NCBI GenBank assembly: GCA_020444275.1
Contig: JAHLLG010000010.1
Span: 1 to 39,835 of the forward strand
DNA length: 39,835 bases
Origin: Bacteroidota bacterium
Lineage (GTDB): Bacteria; Bacteroidota; Bacteroidia; Bacteroidales; UBA12077
Direction of reading: 5' to 3'
Below the pieces are notes generated by a model. The model was not told the DNA's origin. It saw nothing but the letters and a program-made list of their open reading frames with translations, and made no database searches. Below, one piece after another: positions 9,422 to 18,533 of the stretch. Made by a program: the position numbers and the translations under genes. Positions within the stretch are counted from its first letter, which is position 1. Every line of letters begins with the position of its first letter.

Positions 9422-10279
9422 TTATTCGTCCAGTTTTATTTCTATCTCGGATGACTCATTACCACCATCGGTAAAATCGGCATCGTCCCAGTGGAGCTCA
9501 AAATGTAATTTCATACTGTTTCCTCCAACCCACGATCCGCTTCCAACATACCAGTATGCATAATCGGCATCAGTAACACCCCAGAACTGGCCCGTTTCAA
9601 TGGTTATATCACCATTCGTTAAGTTTATAATTAATTCAATATCGCCTTCCAATCCATAACCTGTTATAAAAGTTTCTCCCCACGATTCGAATATTTCACT
9701 CATAAAACCTGGGATGCCGCTATCTGCTTTTACTATCAGTGTTGTGGCATCTTTTTGTTCAATGGTAATACCGCTAATATCATCAGTGAACTCATACGCA
9801 GGATAGTATTCAGTACCAGACCATGTTCCAACGAAATCGGTAATCTGAGCTGGTTTAAATTTAGTAACTTCAATTACATATTCATCAGATCCACCATAAC
9901 CAGCCTGAAGATATTTATCTGTAAACCTGAGTGTATAGGTAAACGTCTGATCGATAACTAAATTATCATGATCAATAGATGCAGTAATTATTACCGTATC
10001 GCTAACACTAAAGTCTACCATTGTTTTATCCAGTGATATTGCATTTAGAGGTGAACCATCTGAAGCAACCAATTCTATCTCGGCCTTGCCGTCTTCATTA
10101 ATGCTGCGATGTGTTACCGCAATTTCAAGAGTCAAATCTTCGGTTGCACTTTTAAAAATTCCGCTACCGATGAAAGCAGCTCCATCGGTATATTTTGTCA
10201 TGATGTGCTCTTCCTCGCATGCAGCGAACATTATAATAAAGCACATTAAAATGATATATATAAATCCTTTTGTTTTCAT
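9422..10279 (-). CDS. Surface lipoprotein of the SusCD locus (unknown fold)
   Basis: This 285-aa protein is the third gene after susC and susD, in the position of SusE/SusF-type accessory lipoproteins. The signal peptide ends in FAAC with lipidated C21. It is followed at once by EEE, an acidic lipoprotein export signal typical of surface-exposed Bacteroidota lipoproteins. The body is rich in short beta strands with acidic loops. The region from about residue 150 (FVGTWSGTEYYPAYEF) reads like a small beta-sandwich or barrel domain. The first half resembles DUF-type adhesion-like repeats (LEIAVTHRS, FTYTLRF). I do not recognise a named family. A role in glycan or other ligand capture is inferred only from the neighbours. 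Confidence 0.75.
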   Translation of the reverse strand: MKTKGFIYIILMCFIIMFAACEEEHIMTKYTDGAAFIGSGIFKSATEDLTLEIAVTHRSINEDGKAEIELVASDGSPLNAISLDKTMVDFSVSDTVIITASIDHDNLVIDQTFTYTLRFTDKYLQAGYGGSDEYVIEVTKFKPAQITDFVGTWSGTEYYPAYEFTDDISGITIEQKDATTLIVKADSGIPGFMSEIFESWGETFITGYGLEGDIELIINLTNGDITIETGQFWGVTDADYAYWYVGSGSWVGGNSMKLHFELHWDDADFTDGGNESSEIEIKLDE

Positions 10280-10303
10280 ATCGTTAAAGTTTTTAAGTTA
10301 AAA

Positions 10304-11845
10304 TTAAGGATTTTGATCCGTTGCAGCGTCCATATTAATATTTCCATCAAATTCTTTTTGAGGAATCATCATAATCCATTCCCACGATTCAGGATCGGTA
10401 ATGGTTAACTGTACAGAGTGATTAGAACCTGCATAAGCTCTATCAAATCCTGTTTTTAATCGTTCAATATCAAAAACTCTAAATCCTTCGCCCCAAAGTT
10501 CAATTCTTCGTTGTAAGATAATGAAATCCAATAGGTTGTTAACAGGACCAGCCGTTCCTAACGAGAGTGTGTTTCCGTCAGGAATTGCAGACAGTGTGGT
10601 TGCAAAGTCAGAATCTTTATATCCAACAACATCAGTTAGCAGGTTTCGTGATGTGGTGTAATTTGTTTGCATACACTCAGCTTCGGCTTGAATGAGATAC
10701 ATCTCTGCCAATCGCATATAAACTAAATCTGACGACCAGCTTCCGGGCTGTTCAATTGTAAATTTTTGCTGATTATACCTAAAGTCAGGTCCGGTTGAGT
10801 TATCGGCAGAAGTAGCCGGATCAACAAACCAGTTTTTTCGAGCGTCATTGGTTCCAATTTGCTCATATAACCAACGCGAAACGCACTTCCTTGAATCATC
10901 AGCATATCCACCAGCTCCTGCATCCATATGGCTCCAGAATGAGGTCCACGATAATGTTTGTTCATCATTAATTTCCGATGCCCACATCCATTCAGGATTC
11001 GACACAGAGTTGAAACCACCATTAACGTCAGGAACAGACATTAAGGAAGCGGAAGCGTTAGTTATTGCCAGTGCTGCATTGGTTGCAGCAGTATTCCAAA
11101 GCTCCTGTGTTAAAGCAACCCGGGCTTTTAAGCCATATGCCACTGATAAATCAATATGAGAAATGTGTCGGCGTGGCGAAGCATCTTGAAATAGCGTAAT
11201 GGCTTCGTCTAAATCATTATTGATTTGAGTATATACGTTTTCAACGGTACCTCTGCCTTTTCCCTCAGTTTCTTTCGTTGTTGGTTCTGTATATAAGGGA
11301 ACACCGGGATCATTTTGATGACCAACATAAGTTCTTTGATATAATCGAATCAGATTAAAATAGGCATAAGCTCTTAACGCATAGGCCTGTGCTTTTATAT
11401 TATTTCTGTCGGCATCATCTCCAACAGCATCATCAATATTGGCTAATATAAAGTTTGCATTATTCACAAATTGGTAATGCATATTCCACCATGCATAAGG
11501 TCGGTCGCCGGTACTATTCACTTCACTGCGAACCCAGTAGTGATAATCATACCAGAACCATGCTGATCCAGCTTCATTTTGAACCATGTCATCGCCAAAC
11601 AGATCGGCAGCTAATCCCAATGCTGCAATTCCGGAGTTTTCATCTTCGTAGTATTCAACCCATTCGTTTCCGTAAACATAGAAAGCCCTGTACATGCCAT
11701 TTATTGCTGTGTAAGCATTTTCTACTGTTTCAAAAACGGTTTCTTCACTTGCCTTATTGGTTGGCAAGGTTTCTAATGTATCTTCACTACACGAATAGAG
11801 AGCGAAGATAAATAATGCTATATATATAATAATTTTTATTTTCAT
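10304..11845 (-). CDS. SusD/RagB family outer-membrane lipoprotein
   Basis: This is a SusD-like lid and ligand-binding lipoprotein that pairs with the SusC-like transporter encoded 11 bases upstream. It has a lipoprotein signal with lipobox LYSC (C19) followed by the acidic SED. The SusD N-terminal region is visible in LETLPTNKASEETVFETVENAYTAINGMY (start, middle and end checked), and the helical TPR-like segment in IKAQAYALRAYAYFNLIRLY. The C-terminal features are VYMRLAEMYLIQAEAE and IILQRRIELWGEGFRVFDIERLK. At 513 aa it is typical in size. The ligand cannot be predicted, because no hydrolase or sulfatase lies beside the locus. Confidence 0.95.
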   Translation of the reverse strand: MKIKIIIYIALFIFALYSCSEDTLETLPTNKASEETVFETVENAYTAINGMYRAFYVYGNEWVEYYEDENSGIAALGLAADLFGDDMVQNEAGSAWFWYDYHYWVRSEVNSTGDRPYAWWNMHYQFVNNANFILANIDDAVGDDADRNNIKAQAYALRAYAYFNLIRLYQRTYVGHQNDPGVPLYTEPTTKETEGKGRGTVENVYTQINNDLDEAITLFQDASPRRHISHIDLSVAYGLKARVALTQELWNTAATNAALAITNASASLMSVPDVNGGFNSVSNPEWMWASEINDEQTLSWTSFWSHMDAGAGGYADDSRKCVSRWLYEQIGTNDARKNWFVDPATSADNSTGPDFRYNQQKFTIEQPGSWSSDLVYMRLAEMYLIQAEAECMQTNYTTSRNLLTDVVGYKDSDFATTLSAIPDGNTLSLGTAGPVNNLLDFIILQRRIELWGEGFRVFDIERLKTGFDRAYAGSNHSVQLTITDPESWEWIMMIPQKEFDGNINMDAATDQNP

Positions 11846-11856
11846 GATTTTGAATT

Positions 11857-14800
11857 TTAGAATTTAAGATCAATACCAGCAGATAATGTTTTAAGCGGAA
11901 TATATTCATAGTTTTGATCTCCCGCAAAACTGTACTGAGGGTCCATTCCTTTTAGTTTAGTAAATAAAGCCAGGTTATCTGCCGAAACGAATATTCTGCA
12001 CGATTTTAACTTAGCTCTGTCCACTATGTTTTTTGGAAGATTATATCCCAAAGTGATATTTTTAATACTTAAATAAGAGGCATCGATTAGCCTGTCATTT
12101 GTGGTGTAATTGACCTGACCATGCACCAGTCGAGGAACATCTGTTATATCGCCTTCTTCCTGCCATCTTCTCTGCACATCAACATGGAAATTATCACCGG
12201 CATTACGTGTTGAGAATAAGCTGCTATACACTCCGTCGAGCACATATCCGCCAACAGAATAGGTTAGAAGAATTGATAAATCAAATCCTTTGTAGCTTAA
12301 GTTATTACTAATGCTACCATAAAAGTCAGGAATTCTGTTACCATGAATCTCCTTATTGGCAGCAGCTTCATTATAACTGTTTGTAATATGTTCTCCAATG
12401 ATATTTCCATCTTCATCTCTATCCTTTATCAAGTAAAGTTGCTCACCTGTTAGTGGGTCAATTCCTGCAGATGTAGGCAAATAGAATGAGTTTATAGTTT
12501 CACCTTCTTTAATGATAAAACTACCACTAACAATTTCTTGTCCATCGGTTACAAGTTCAGTTACTTCGTTTCGAACAAAGCTTAGTTGTCCGCCAAACGT
12601 CCATTTTAAATCTCCAGTAAGAATATGTGCGGTTAGATCGAAATCCATACCTTTGTTTACCATTTCTCCCACATTGTCCCAGTAACCATTAAATCCGGTT
12701 GATGTAGCAAGTGGTCTGAAAAGTAACAGATCCGAAGTTGTTTTTTGGAAATATTCTGCACTGAATGAAACTTTATCGAACAGGATAGTTTCTAATCCAA
12801 TATTAAAGTTTTTATTCTTTTCCCATTCTACCTCTTTATTTTCAAGAGATTCTAACCAAACTCCACCGTTGTTGGAATTGGCGTAATCCAATGAGTAAAA
12901 ACTTTGCCATACATAATAATTCGATGGGCTGTCTATATAGTTTTGTGAACCATCATCAATATACAAAATATCGTCGTTACCCTGATATCCATAACTGGCT
13001 TTTAATGTCATATTCGTTAACCAATCGAAAGTTTGCATAAAGGATTCTTGACTCACACGCCATGAGGCTCCTGCAGACCAAAACTGCCCCCATCTGTAGT
13101 CTTTATTGAATCGTGAAGAACCATCCGTTCTCCAGCTAAACGACAGATAGTATCTATCAGAGTAGTCGTAATTTAACCTGCTTAAATAGGATTCAACTTT
13201 GTAATAATGCGTATAAGAACTTGCACCGGTTGTTGTGGCCGCACCATCCAGCTCGGTTATACCTTCGAACAGATAGCTTTGCTTTTCGGCATAAAACCTG
13301 GAATATTTGTAGTCATAATACTCGTGTCCTCCCAGTAAATCAAAGGTATGTTCACCAAAAGATTTATTATAATTTAGTAGCTGGTTAAATGTATAACTAA
13401 GTGTTCTGTAATTAGTTTTATATCCTGCACCATGCACTGCAGCAGCATCGCCATGAAGAGGGTTGTTGTACAGTAATCGGTCGCCACCGTTATAATCAAA
13501 ACCAAAATTAACAGTGAATTTCAGATCCTGAATAACCGGAATCTCTCTTTCTGTATCAAAATCGAGGAATATTCTACTGCTTAAGTTATCAAAATTCAAT
13601 GTTCTTGAATCATCGAACAGGGTTGCAATACTGTTAAAGTTGTTTGCATAAGGTCTGGTTTCGCCATAATCGTAAACCTTATTTCCTTCAGCATCTAAAA
13701 CAAAACTTCCATCTGTATTTCTCTCGTAAACAGGATAAATAGGAGCTATGGCAAGTGTAGAAAACCATACGTTATTATAAGATGTACCACTGTTTGTCAG
13801 ATAGTTCTGTTCTGTTAAGGAGTAGTTCGTATTCATACCCATTTTTATCCATTCCTTAACTTTTGAATCAAGGTTTAATCTGGCTGAATATCGATTAAAT
13901 TCAGAATTAACTACAATACCTTTATCATTTAAATAACCCAAAGAAATAAGATATTGGTTTCGTTCGTTACCTCCGTTGATACTTAACTGATATTCCTGAC
14001 GAAGGTTATCTTCTCGTAAGGTCTCATCAAACCAGTCATCATGGTATTTTAATGTTGCATTATCAACAACTTTACCAGTAGAAGGATTGATAAGTGACTC
14101 TGAACTTACATTAAATGGATTATATACTTCGCCTCCAAGAGCTTCCATATAGCTTTGTGTGGTCGCATTACCATTAAGAGCTAATTGTATAGCGTCTGTT
14201 TCACTCAGGCCATCTTCAACTATGAATGAATTTTTATAGGACTCGAAAAATAGCTCCATATAGATTCTTTCATCAACGGTTTCGTAATTATCAACAGATG
14301 GTGAAGTTGTTCCAAATGTAGCTTTAAAGTTAATTTCAGGTTCGCCTTCCGAGCCTTTTTTCGTGGTTATGATAACCACACCGTTGGCACCTCGTGCACC
14401 GTATAGTGCCGAAGCAGAAGCATCTTTCAATACCGACATGGATTTAATATCGTTTGGATTGATACTGTTGATATTTCCATCGTACGGAATTCCATCAACC
14501 ACATATAATGGTTCGTTGGAAGCATTAATTGAACCAAAACCTCGAATTCGAATATTAAGACCTGCACCAGGTTGTCCTCCACCGGATGTAGTTTGAACTC
14601 CCGGAATAACACCTTCTAATGCTTTGGTTGCCGAAGATACGGTTCTTTTTTCAATAAGATCATCGTCTATCATTTTGGCAGAACCTGTAAAAGATTCTTT
14701 TTTACTTGTACCGTATGCAACAACGATAACTTCGTCCATTTCTAAAATATCGGGTTCAAGAATAACATCTATAGTTGATCGCCCGTTAATGATTTCTTCT

Positions 14801-15042
14801 TTGGTAATCATGCCGACAAAGCTGAACACCAAGATTTCAGCGTTACTTGGCACAGTAAGCGTGTATTTACCATCAAAATCTGTAGTAGTTCCAATCGTAG
14901 GGTTGTTTTTAACAACAACCGAAACACCAGGTACCGACAAGCCGTCTTCTGCACTTGTTACCTGACCTGTAATTTGCATTTGTGCTGTAGCCTGAAATCC
15001 AACAAACAGCAGAAATGCCAGAAAGGTTGATAATTTTTTCAT
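11857..15042 (-). CDS. SusC/RagA TonB-dependent outer-membrane transporter
   Basis: This is an active importer across the outer membrane, powered by TonB. The order is: signal peptide (about residues 1-20, ending FQATAQ), a CarboxypepD-regulatory-like domain (ITGQVTSAEDGLSVPGVSV, FDGKYTL), a TonB box DEVIVVAYGTSKKESFTGS near residue 103, then the plug (RIRGFGSINASNEPLYVVDG and VLKDASASALYGARGANGVV), then a barrel to the C-terminal aromatic end. At 1061 aa it is a full-length SusC family member. It heads the three-gene operon susC-susD-lipoprotein. No ECF sigma/anti-sigma pair, hybrid two-component regulator or degradative enzyme is encoded alongside, so regulation is probably not by the usual linked regulators. 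Confidence 0.95.
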   Translation of the reverse strand: MKKLSTFLAFLLFVGFQATAQMQITGQVTSAEDGLSVPGVSVVVKNNPTIGTTTDFDGKYTLTVPSNAEILVFSFVGMITKEEIINGRSTIDVILEPDILEMDEVIVVAYGTSKKESFTGSAKMIDDDLIEKRTVSSATKALEGVIPGVQTTSGGGQPGAGLNIRIRGFGSINASNEPLYVVDGIPYDGNINSINPNDIKSMSVLKDASASALYGARGANGVVIITTKKGSEGEPEINFKATFGTTSPSVDNYETVDERIYMELFFESYKNSFIVEDGLSETDAIQLALNGNATTQSYMEALGGEVYNPFNVSSESLINPSTGKVVDNATLKYHDDWFDETLREDNLRQEYQLSINGGNERNQYLISLGYLNDKGIVVNSEFNRYSARLNLDSKVKEWIKMGMNTNYSLTEQNYLTNSGTSYNNVWFSTLAIAPIYPVYERNTDGSFVLDAEGNKVYDYGETRPYANNFNSIATLFDDSRTLNFDNLSSRIFLDFDTEREIPVIQDLKFTVNFGFDYNGGDRLLYNNPLHGDAAAVHGAGYKTNYRTLSYTFNQLLNYNKSFGEHTFDLLGGHEYYDYKYSRFYAEKQSYLFEGITELDGAATTTGASSYTHYYKVESYLSRLNYDYSDRYYLSFSWRTDGSSRFNKDYRWGQFWSAGASWRVSQESFMQTFDWLTNMTLKASYGYQGNDDILYIDDGSQNYIDSPSNYYVWQSFYSLDYANSNNGGVWLESLENKEVEWEKNKNFNIGLETILFDKVSFSAEYFQKTTSDLLLFRPLATSTGFNGYWDNVGEMVNKGMDFDLTAHILTGDLKWTFGGQLSFVRNEVTELVTDGQEIVSGSFIIKEGETINSFYLPTSAGIDPLTGEQLYLIKDRDEDGNIIGEHITNSYNEAAANKEIHGNRIPDFYGSISNNLSYKGFDLSILLTYSVGGYVLDGVYSSLFSTRNAGDNFHVDVQRRWQEEGDITDVPRLVHGQVNYTTNDRLIDASYLSIKNITLGYNLPKNIVDRAKLKSCRIFVSADNLALFTKLKGMDPQYSFAGDQNYEYIPLKTLSAGIDLKF

Positions 15043-15404
15043 ATTAAAAATTTTAGGTTAATAATAGGATACTGACAACATATGGTCAGAGTTGAATGTC
15101 TGTAGGTATTCATATCATAGTTACTTAATTTTAGGTAACCACAATTAATTAGTAAAACAATTTTACTAATTAGTAACCTGATTGGTTCGAAAAATAGGTT
15201 CAATAATGGTTAAGGTTATTCAATACTTAGATTAATAAATCAGGAATTACCCTAATACAATCTAATAATTAATGCAAAATATGAAAAAAACAGATTATTA
15301 TCAAATAGTTGTGTATGTTGTTAAATAAGTATTTGTGAAAGTGCAACCATCCTAACAAAGGTTTTAAATATGTAGCCAAACCATGTATTATAAGTTTTTA
15401 AATG
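15043..15404. other. Upstream region of susC with a dyad
   Basis: This 362-base AT-rich stretch separates susC from the chemoreceptor gene and should contain the susC promoter and leader. No perfect TAnnTTTG box was found on the minus strand. The one clear structure is the 12-bp dyad at 15146-15172, described separately. The stretch shows no coding signal. Confidence 0.5.
15146..15172. promoter_or_regulatory. 12-bp perfect inverted repeat in the susC leader
   Basis: TAATTAGTAAAA (15146-15157) is exactly complementary to TTTTACTAATTA (15161-15172), with the 3-base centre CAA. It lies about 105 bases upstream of the susC start. It could be an operator for a dimeric regulator or a 5'-UTR stem. 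The loop is too short for an invertible promoter. Confidence 0.5.
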
Positions 15405-16523
15405 TTAAATTTTGAAAAATGAAATTAAATCGGTTAATGTTTTTGATTTTGACGTAAGCTCTTCGGCACTTGAAGCTAACTCCTCGGCTGATGCGGCATT
15501 TTGCTGTGTTACACTATTGAGTTGCTGAACAGCTTCGTTCACCTGTTCCGATCCGGATTTTTGCTCAATGGTAGCTGCAGAAATCTCCTGAATCAGATCA
15601 GAAGTTCTCTTTATTTCGGGTAAGTTTGTATTCATAAGTTCTCGTGCTTTTTCAGATATTTCAGCTCCTTTTTGCGAAACTGCAATTATCTCGTTAGCTG
15701 CATTTCGGCTTCGTTCAGCTAATCGCCTTACTTCGGCAGCAACAACAGCAAATCCTTTCCCCTGTTCTCCGGCACGGGCTGCTTCAACTGCAGCATTTAA
15801 GGCTAACAGGTTTGTTTGAAAAGCAATATCATTAATAATGGTTATCTTTTCCGCAATTTCTTTCATTGAATCCAGTGCAACATTGGTTGATTCGTTTCCT
15901 TCCTGAATACTTTTGTTTGTGGTAACAGCAATTTTTTCTGTTTGCTTTGAATTATCTGCATTCATTTGTATACTGGAAACTATTTGTTGCATAGTAGAAG
16001 AAATTTCTTCCAATGAAGAAGCCTGTTCGTTAGCAGCATTTGAAAGCTGCACAGAACTTGAACTGAGCTGATCTCCCGTACTTTCAATTTCATCGGCTGC
16101 CACTGCGATACTTTCAATAACCTCTTTAAACTTGTTTGTTAAACTTTGTATACTTTCTGTAAGTATACCCAATTCATTATTTTGACCAATGTAATCTTTG
16201 TTGACTTTGACATTAAGATTTCCTTTGGCCAGTTCCTGAAGTGCTTTAATGGAATCATCCAATGGCCTTCGAACTTCTTTTGCCGTTCTCCAGAAAAAAT
16301 AGATAAATACTGGTAAGCCGATAATTATTACAAAGTATGTTGGAAAAGTTTCGGGATATGAGCTATTTAAATTTGCCAGTGCATCAAGAATAGAGAGCGT
16401 AATAACCCAGTAAGCAGTTATTCTAAATAATATCGATCCTTTAAAGAAAAATCTTATGGTTAAAATACCAATGGGCGGTCCTATAAGTAATGGAACAATT
16501 ACTTCAAGTAGTTCTTTTGACAT
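15405..16523 (-). CDS. Methyl-accepting chemotaxis protein lacking a periplasmic sensor domain
   Basis: This is a chemoreceptor-type signal transducer of 372 aa. The N-terminal 78 residues are almost entirely hydrophobic with about three membrane segments (near 8-26, 32-50 and 60-78) and no room for a periplasmic ligand domain. A HAMP-like linker follows (about 78-135, [30 protein letters not shown]). The signalling helical hairpin has the classic tip [20 protein letters not shown] (233-252) and [18 protein letters not shown]. There is no CheR-docking NWETF-like tail. No che genes are in the window, so it is an orphan receptor. It may sense membrane state or energy through its transmembrane helices. 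It is divergent from the padR operon. Confidence 0.93.
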   Translation of the reverse strand: MSKELLEVIVPLLIGPPIGILTIRFFFKGSILFRITAYWVITLSILDALANLNSSYPETFPTYFVIIIGLPVFIYFFWRTAKEVRRPLDDSIKALQELAKGNLNVKVNKDYIGQNNELGILTESIQSLTNKFKEVIESIAVAADEIESTGDQLSSSSVQLSNAANEQASSLEEISSTMQQIVSSIQMNADNSKQTEKIAVTTNKSIQEGNESTNVALDSMKEIAEKITIINDIAFQTNLLALNAAVEAARAGEQGKGFAVVAAEVRRLAERSRNAANEIIAVSQKGAEISEKARELMNTNLPEIKRTSDLIQEISAATIEQKSGSEQVNEAVQQLNSVTQQNAASAEELASSAEELTSKSKTLTDLISFFKI

Positions 16524-16679
16524 GATGTTTAGGTTTTGTTGTTGATATTTTTTACGAAAAATTTCATAAAAGGTTGAGCTAATGCTATTCAGTTCTCAAC
16601 TCATGTATTATTTTAAATGATTTTGAAGATAATGAGCAATATTAATTTTCTATATATAAATAAAAATTATTATTATATA

Positions 16680-16711
16680 TTTGTTATATATAAGAAACTT
16701 ATATATATTTG
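16680..16711 (+). promoter_or_regulatory. padR promoter with embedded palindromic operator
   Basis: TTTG (16680-16683), a 20-base spacer and TATATTTG (16704-16711) form a full match to the Bacteroidota -33/-7 promoter. The spacer contains most of a perfect palindrome, TATATATAAG (16685-16694), AAA, CTTATATATA (16698-16707), which runs into the -7 box. A dimeric repressor bound here would block sigma binding, so autoregulation by PadR is the simplest reading. The -7 box ends only 4 bases before the padR ATG, which predicts a leaderless or nearly leaderless mRNA. A second TATATTTG at 16676-16683 could serve as an alternative -7 box. Confidence 0.6.
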
Positions 16712-16715
16712 TAAT

Positions 16716-17060
16716 ATGATATCAAAAGATTTACTTAAAGGATCATTAAAGTCAATTATTTTAAAATTATTGGCTGAGAATGGTAAAATGTATGGTTATG
16801 AAATAACACAGAGAGTTTCTGAACTTTCAAGCGGTAAGATAAAACTTACCTATGGTGCACTTTATCCGATACTTCATAAGTTAGAAAATGATGGTATTGT
16901 AAAAACAGAATCAGAAGTAGTAAATAATCGTAACAGAATTTACTACGATCTTACACCAAAGGGCAACAGTTTTGCTACGGAGAAAATTAAAGAACTCGAA
17001 GAATTTATTGAAACCATGGGGATTTTTCTCAAACCGAATTTAGGTTTAAATTATGTATGA
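16716..17060 (+). CDS. PadR family transcriptional regulator
   Basis: This is a small winged-helix dimeric repressor of 114 aa. The core matches PadR: DLLKGSLKSIILKLLAENG, then MYGYEITQRV, then LTYGALYPILHKLENDGIV with the recognition helix, and NRNRIYYDLTPKG in the wing. The start is ATG 16716. The open frame continues upstream to 16617, but conserved PadR sequence begins at MISKDLLKG. Its 3' end overlaps the next gene by 8 bases (ATGTATGA), indicating translational coupling. PadR genes coupled to a membrane protein with an N-terminal HAAS-like domain are a known one-component signalling arrangement. The likely targets are its own promoter and this operon. Confidence 0.93.
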   Translation: MISKDLLKGSLKSIILKLLAENGKMYGYEITQRVSELSSGKIKLTYGALYPILHKLENDGIVKTESEVVNNRNRIYYDLTPKGNSFATEKIKELEEFIETMGIFLKPNLGLNYV

Positions 17061-18513
17061 GTTAACTCAGGAGCAATTACTAACCGTTAATGAACTGGTT
17101 AGCGATTCTCAGATTACGTATTCGCATCTGCCGGATGATTTAATGGATCATATTTGTTGTGATATTGAATCAGAAATGTCTGTAGGTTTATCATTTAATA
17201 AAGCATTGGAAAGGGTACAATGTAAGTTTGGTGATTCCGGATTACAAAAAATCCAGGAGGATACCATTTTATTAATCGATCAAAAATACAGATTTATGAA
17301 AACAACTATGAAAATTTTTGGCAATGTATCCTTAGCGTTGGTAGGGATCGGAACCATTTTTAAAATCTTTCACTGGCCGGGAGCCTCGATCGGGTTAACG
17401 TTGGGGTTTGTTTTATTAGCGTTAATTTTTTATCCGGCTACGATTTTAGCGAGTTACAGAAAAAATGGACGAAAGAATCTAATTCTGCATCTTATGGCTA
17501 TTGTTGGCGGTATGGCTGTAATCTTAGGCATTCTATTTAAATTCCAACACTGGCCTGGTGGTGGAATGATATTAACCGGAGGTTGGATTACCTTAATTCT
17601 AATTTTTCTTCCAATTTGGTTAATTATGTATTCTATTCAAAATAAAGGTAAGCAAGAGACTAGAATTTATGCAATAGGTGTTACCGGATTGATTGTATTT
17701 AATCTGGGAACGCTTTTTAAATTTCAACACTGGCCAGGAGCTTCTGTATTTCTTATTGTGGGAGCCATAATCATTGGAACCATTTTTTTGCCGATTTATG
17801 CTAAATATCTATATGATAGGCATCAACATATAAATATCAGATTTATTTATTTAGTAATTATCATATCATTTTTCATTTTATTTGGAACACTTACAAACCT
17901 GAATTTAGAAAAAAACTTATTTGATAGTATCTCTAAAACTGATTATTATGCAAGGGTAGAATCAGGTTACTATAAAGCAGAAAATCAACGCATTATAGAA
18001 AATGTATTATTTTCAGATTCAGAAATAAGCAATAAAGCAGAAATCATAAGTACTCGGGCAGATAGTCTTTGTAATCTTATTTATAATATAAAAGGAGAGT
18101 TATTGCTTAAATCAATAGGTGTGGATAAACCTTACCTGAATAAGTATATAGAAAATATTGCGTTAATTCCTGAAAAGGGTAACTGGATACTAGTAGATCA
18201 AATCTTTTTTGGTAATCAGAATGACGGATATGCCAATCTGTTAAAAAATGGATTAAAAGACTATGAACAGCTTATTATGCAAGAAGTTGATAATGACCCG
18301 GTGCTTGGTAAGCAGTTAAATGAACTCTTTTCTCTTAAAGATATTTCGTCTTATGGGTTTTATAAAACATGGGAATACAGAATGTTTAAGCGCAATTTAA
18401 TGTACTTGTCTATAACGCAACTAACTAACATTGAGCGTGATATTCGATTAGCCGAAAGTCTAATATACAACTACTATGCGGAGAAGTTAGATATGAAAGA
18501 TTCTGAATTGTAA
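17053..18513 (+). CDS. HAAS-like domain + three GldL-like hairpins + GldM-like segment
   Basis: This 486-aa membrane protein has an unusual architecture. Residues 1-80 resemble the PadR-associated HAAS-like cytoplasmic domain (LPDDLMDHICCDIESEMSVG, ALERVQCKFG). Three 60-residue modules follow, each a helical hairpin: FKIFHWPGAS (103-112), FKFQHWPGGG (162-171) and FKFQHWPGAS (222-231). In each, F(L/Y)P ends exactly 21 residues after the histidine (P128, P187, P247). The FK-x-x-H motif matches GldL. A seventh membrane helix (264-283) runs into LTNLNLEKNLFD, resembling the GldM junction LNVSKEVLD. The last 200 residues should be periplasmic. Cytoplasmic loops are basic (YRKNGRKN, NKGKQETR). None of the hairpins has an acidic residue between HWPG and FLP. 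I know of no description of this fusion. Function is inferred as a PadR-linked membrane sensor. Confidence 0.8.
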   Translation: MYELTQEQLLTVNELVSDSQITYSHLPDDLMDHICCDIESEMSVGLSFNKALERVQCKFGDSGLQKIQEDTILLIDQKYRFMKTTMKIFGNVSLALVGIGTIFKIFHWPGASIGLTLGFVLLALIFYPATILASYRKNGRKNLILHLMAIVGGMAVILGILFKFQHWPGGGMILTGGWITLILIFLPIWLIMYSIQNKGKQETRIYAIGVTGLIVFNLGTLFKFQHWPGASVFLIVGAIIIGTIFLPIYAKYLYDRHQHINIRFIYLVIIISFFILFGTLTNLNLEKNLFDSISKTDYYARVESGYYKAENQRIIENVLFSDSEISNKAEIISTRADSLCNLIYNIKGELLLKSIGVDKPYLNKYIENIALIPEKGNWILVDQIFFGNQNDGYANLLKNGLKDYEQLIMQEVDNDPVLGKQLNELFSLKDISSYGFYKTWEYRMFKRNLMYLSITQLTNIERDIRLAESLIYNYYAEKLDMKDSEL

Positions 18514-18533
18514 AATTTAAAGAAGAGAAAACA

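Noticed and set aside
10723-11022. Minus-strand reading frame of 99 aa inside susD
   Set aside because: It is an alternative frame of a well-supported SusD gene with no ribosome binding site or family resemblance; the same applies to the other overlapping frames across the window.
15146-15172. Invertible (phase-variable) promoter upstream of susC
   Set aside because: The inverted repeat arms are only 3 bases apart, leaving nothing to invert, and no wider matching repeats or recombinase gene were found.
16617-16715. N-terminal extension of PadR
   Set aside because: The extension is encoded by the AT-rich promoter/operator region and conserved PadR sequence begins at the ATG at 16716.
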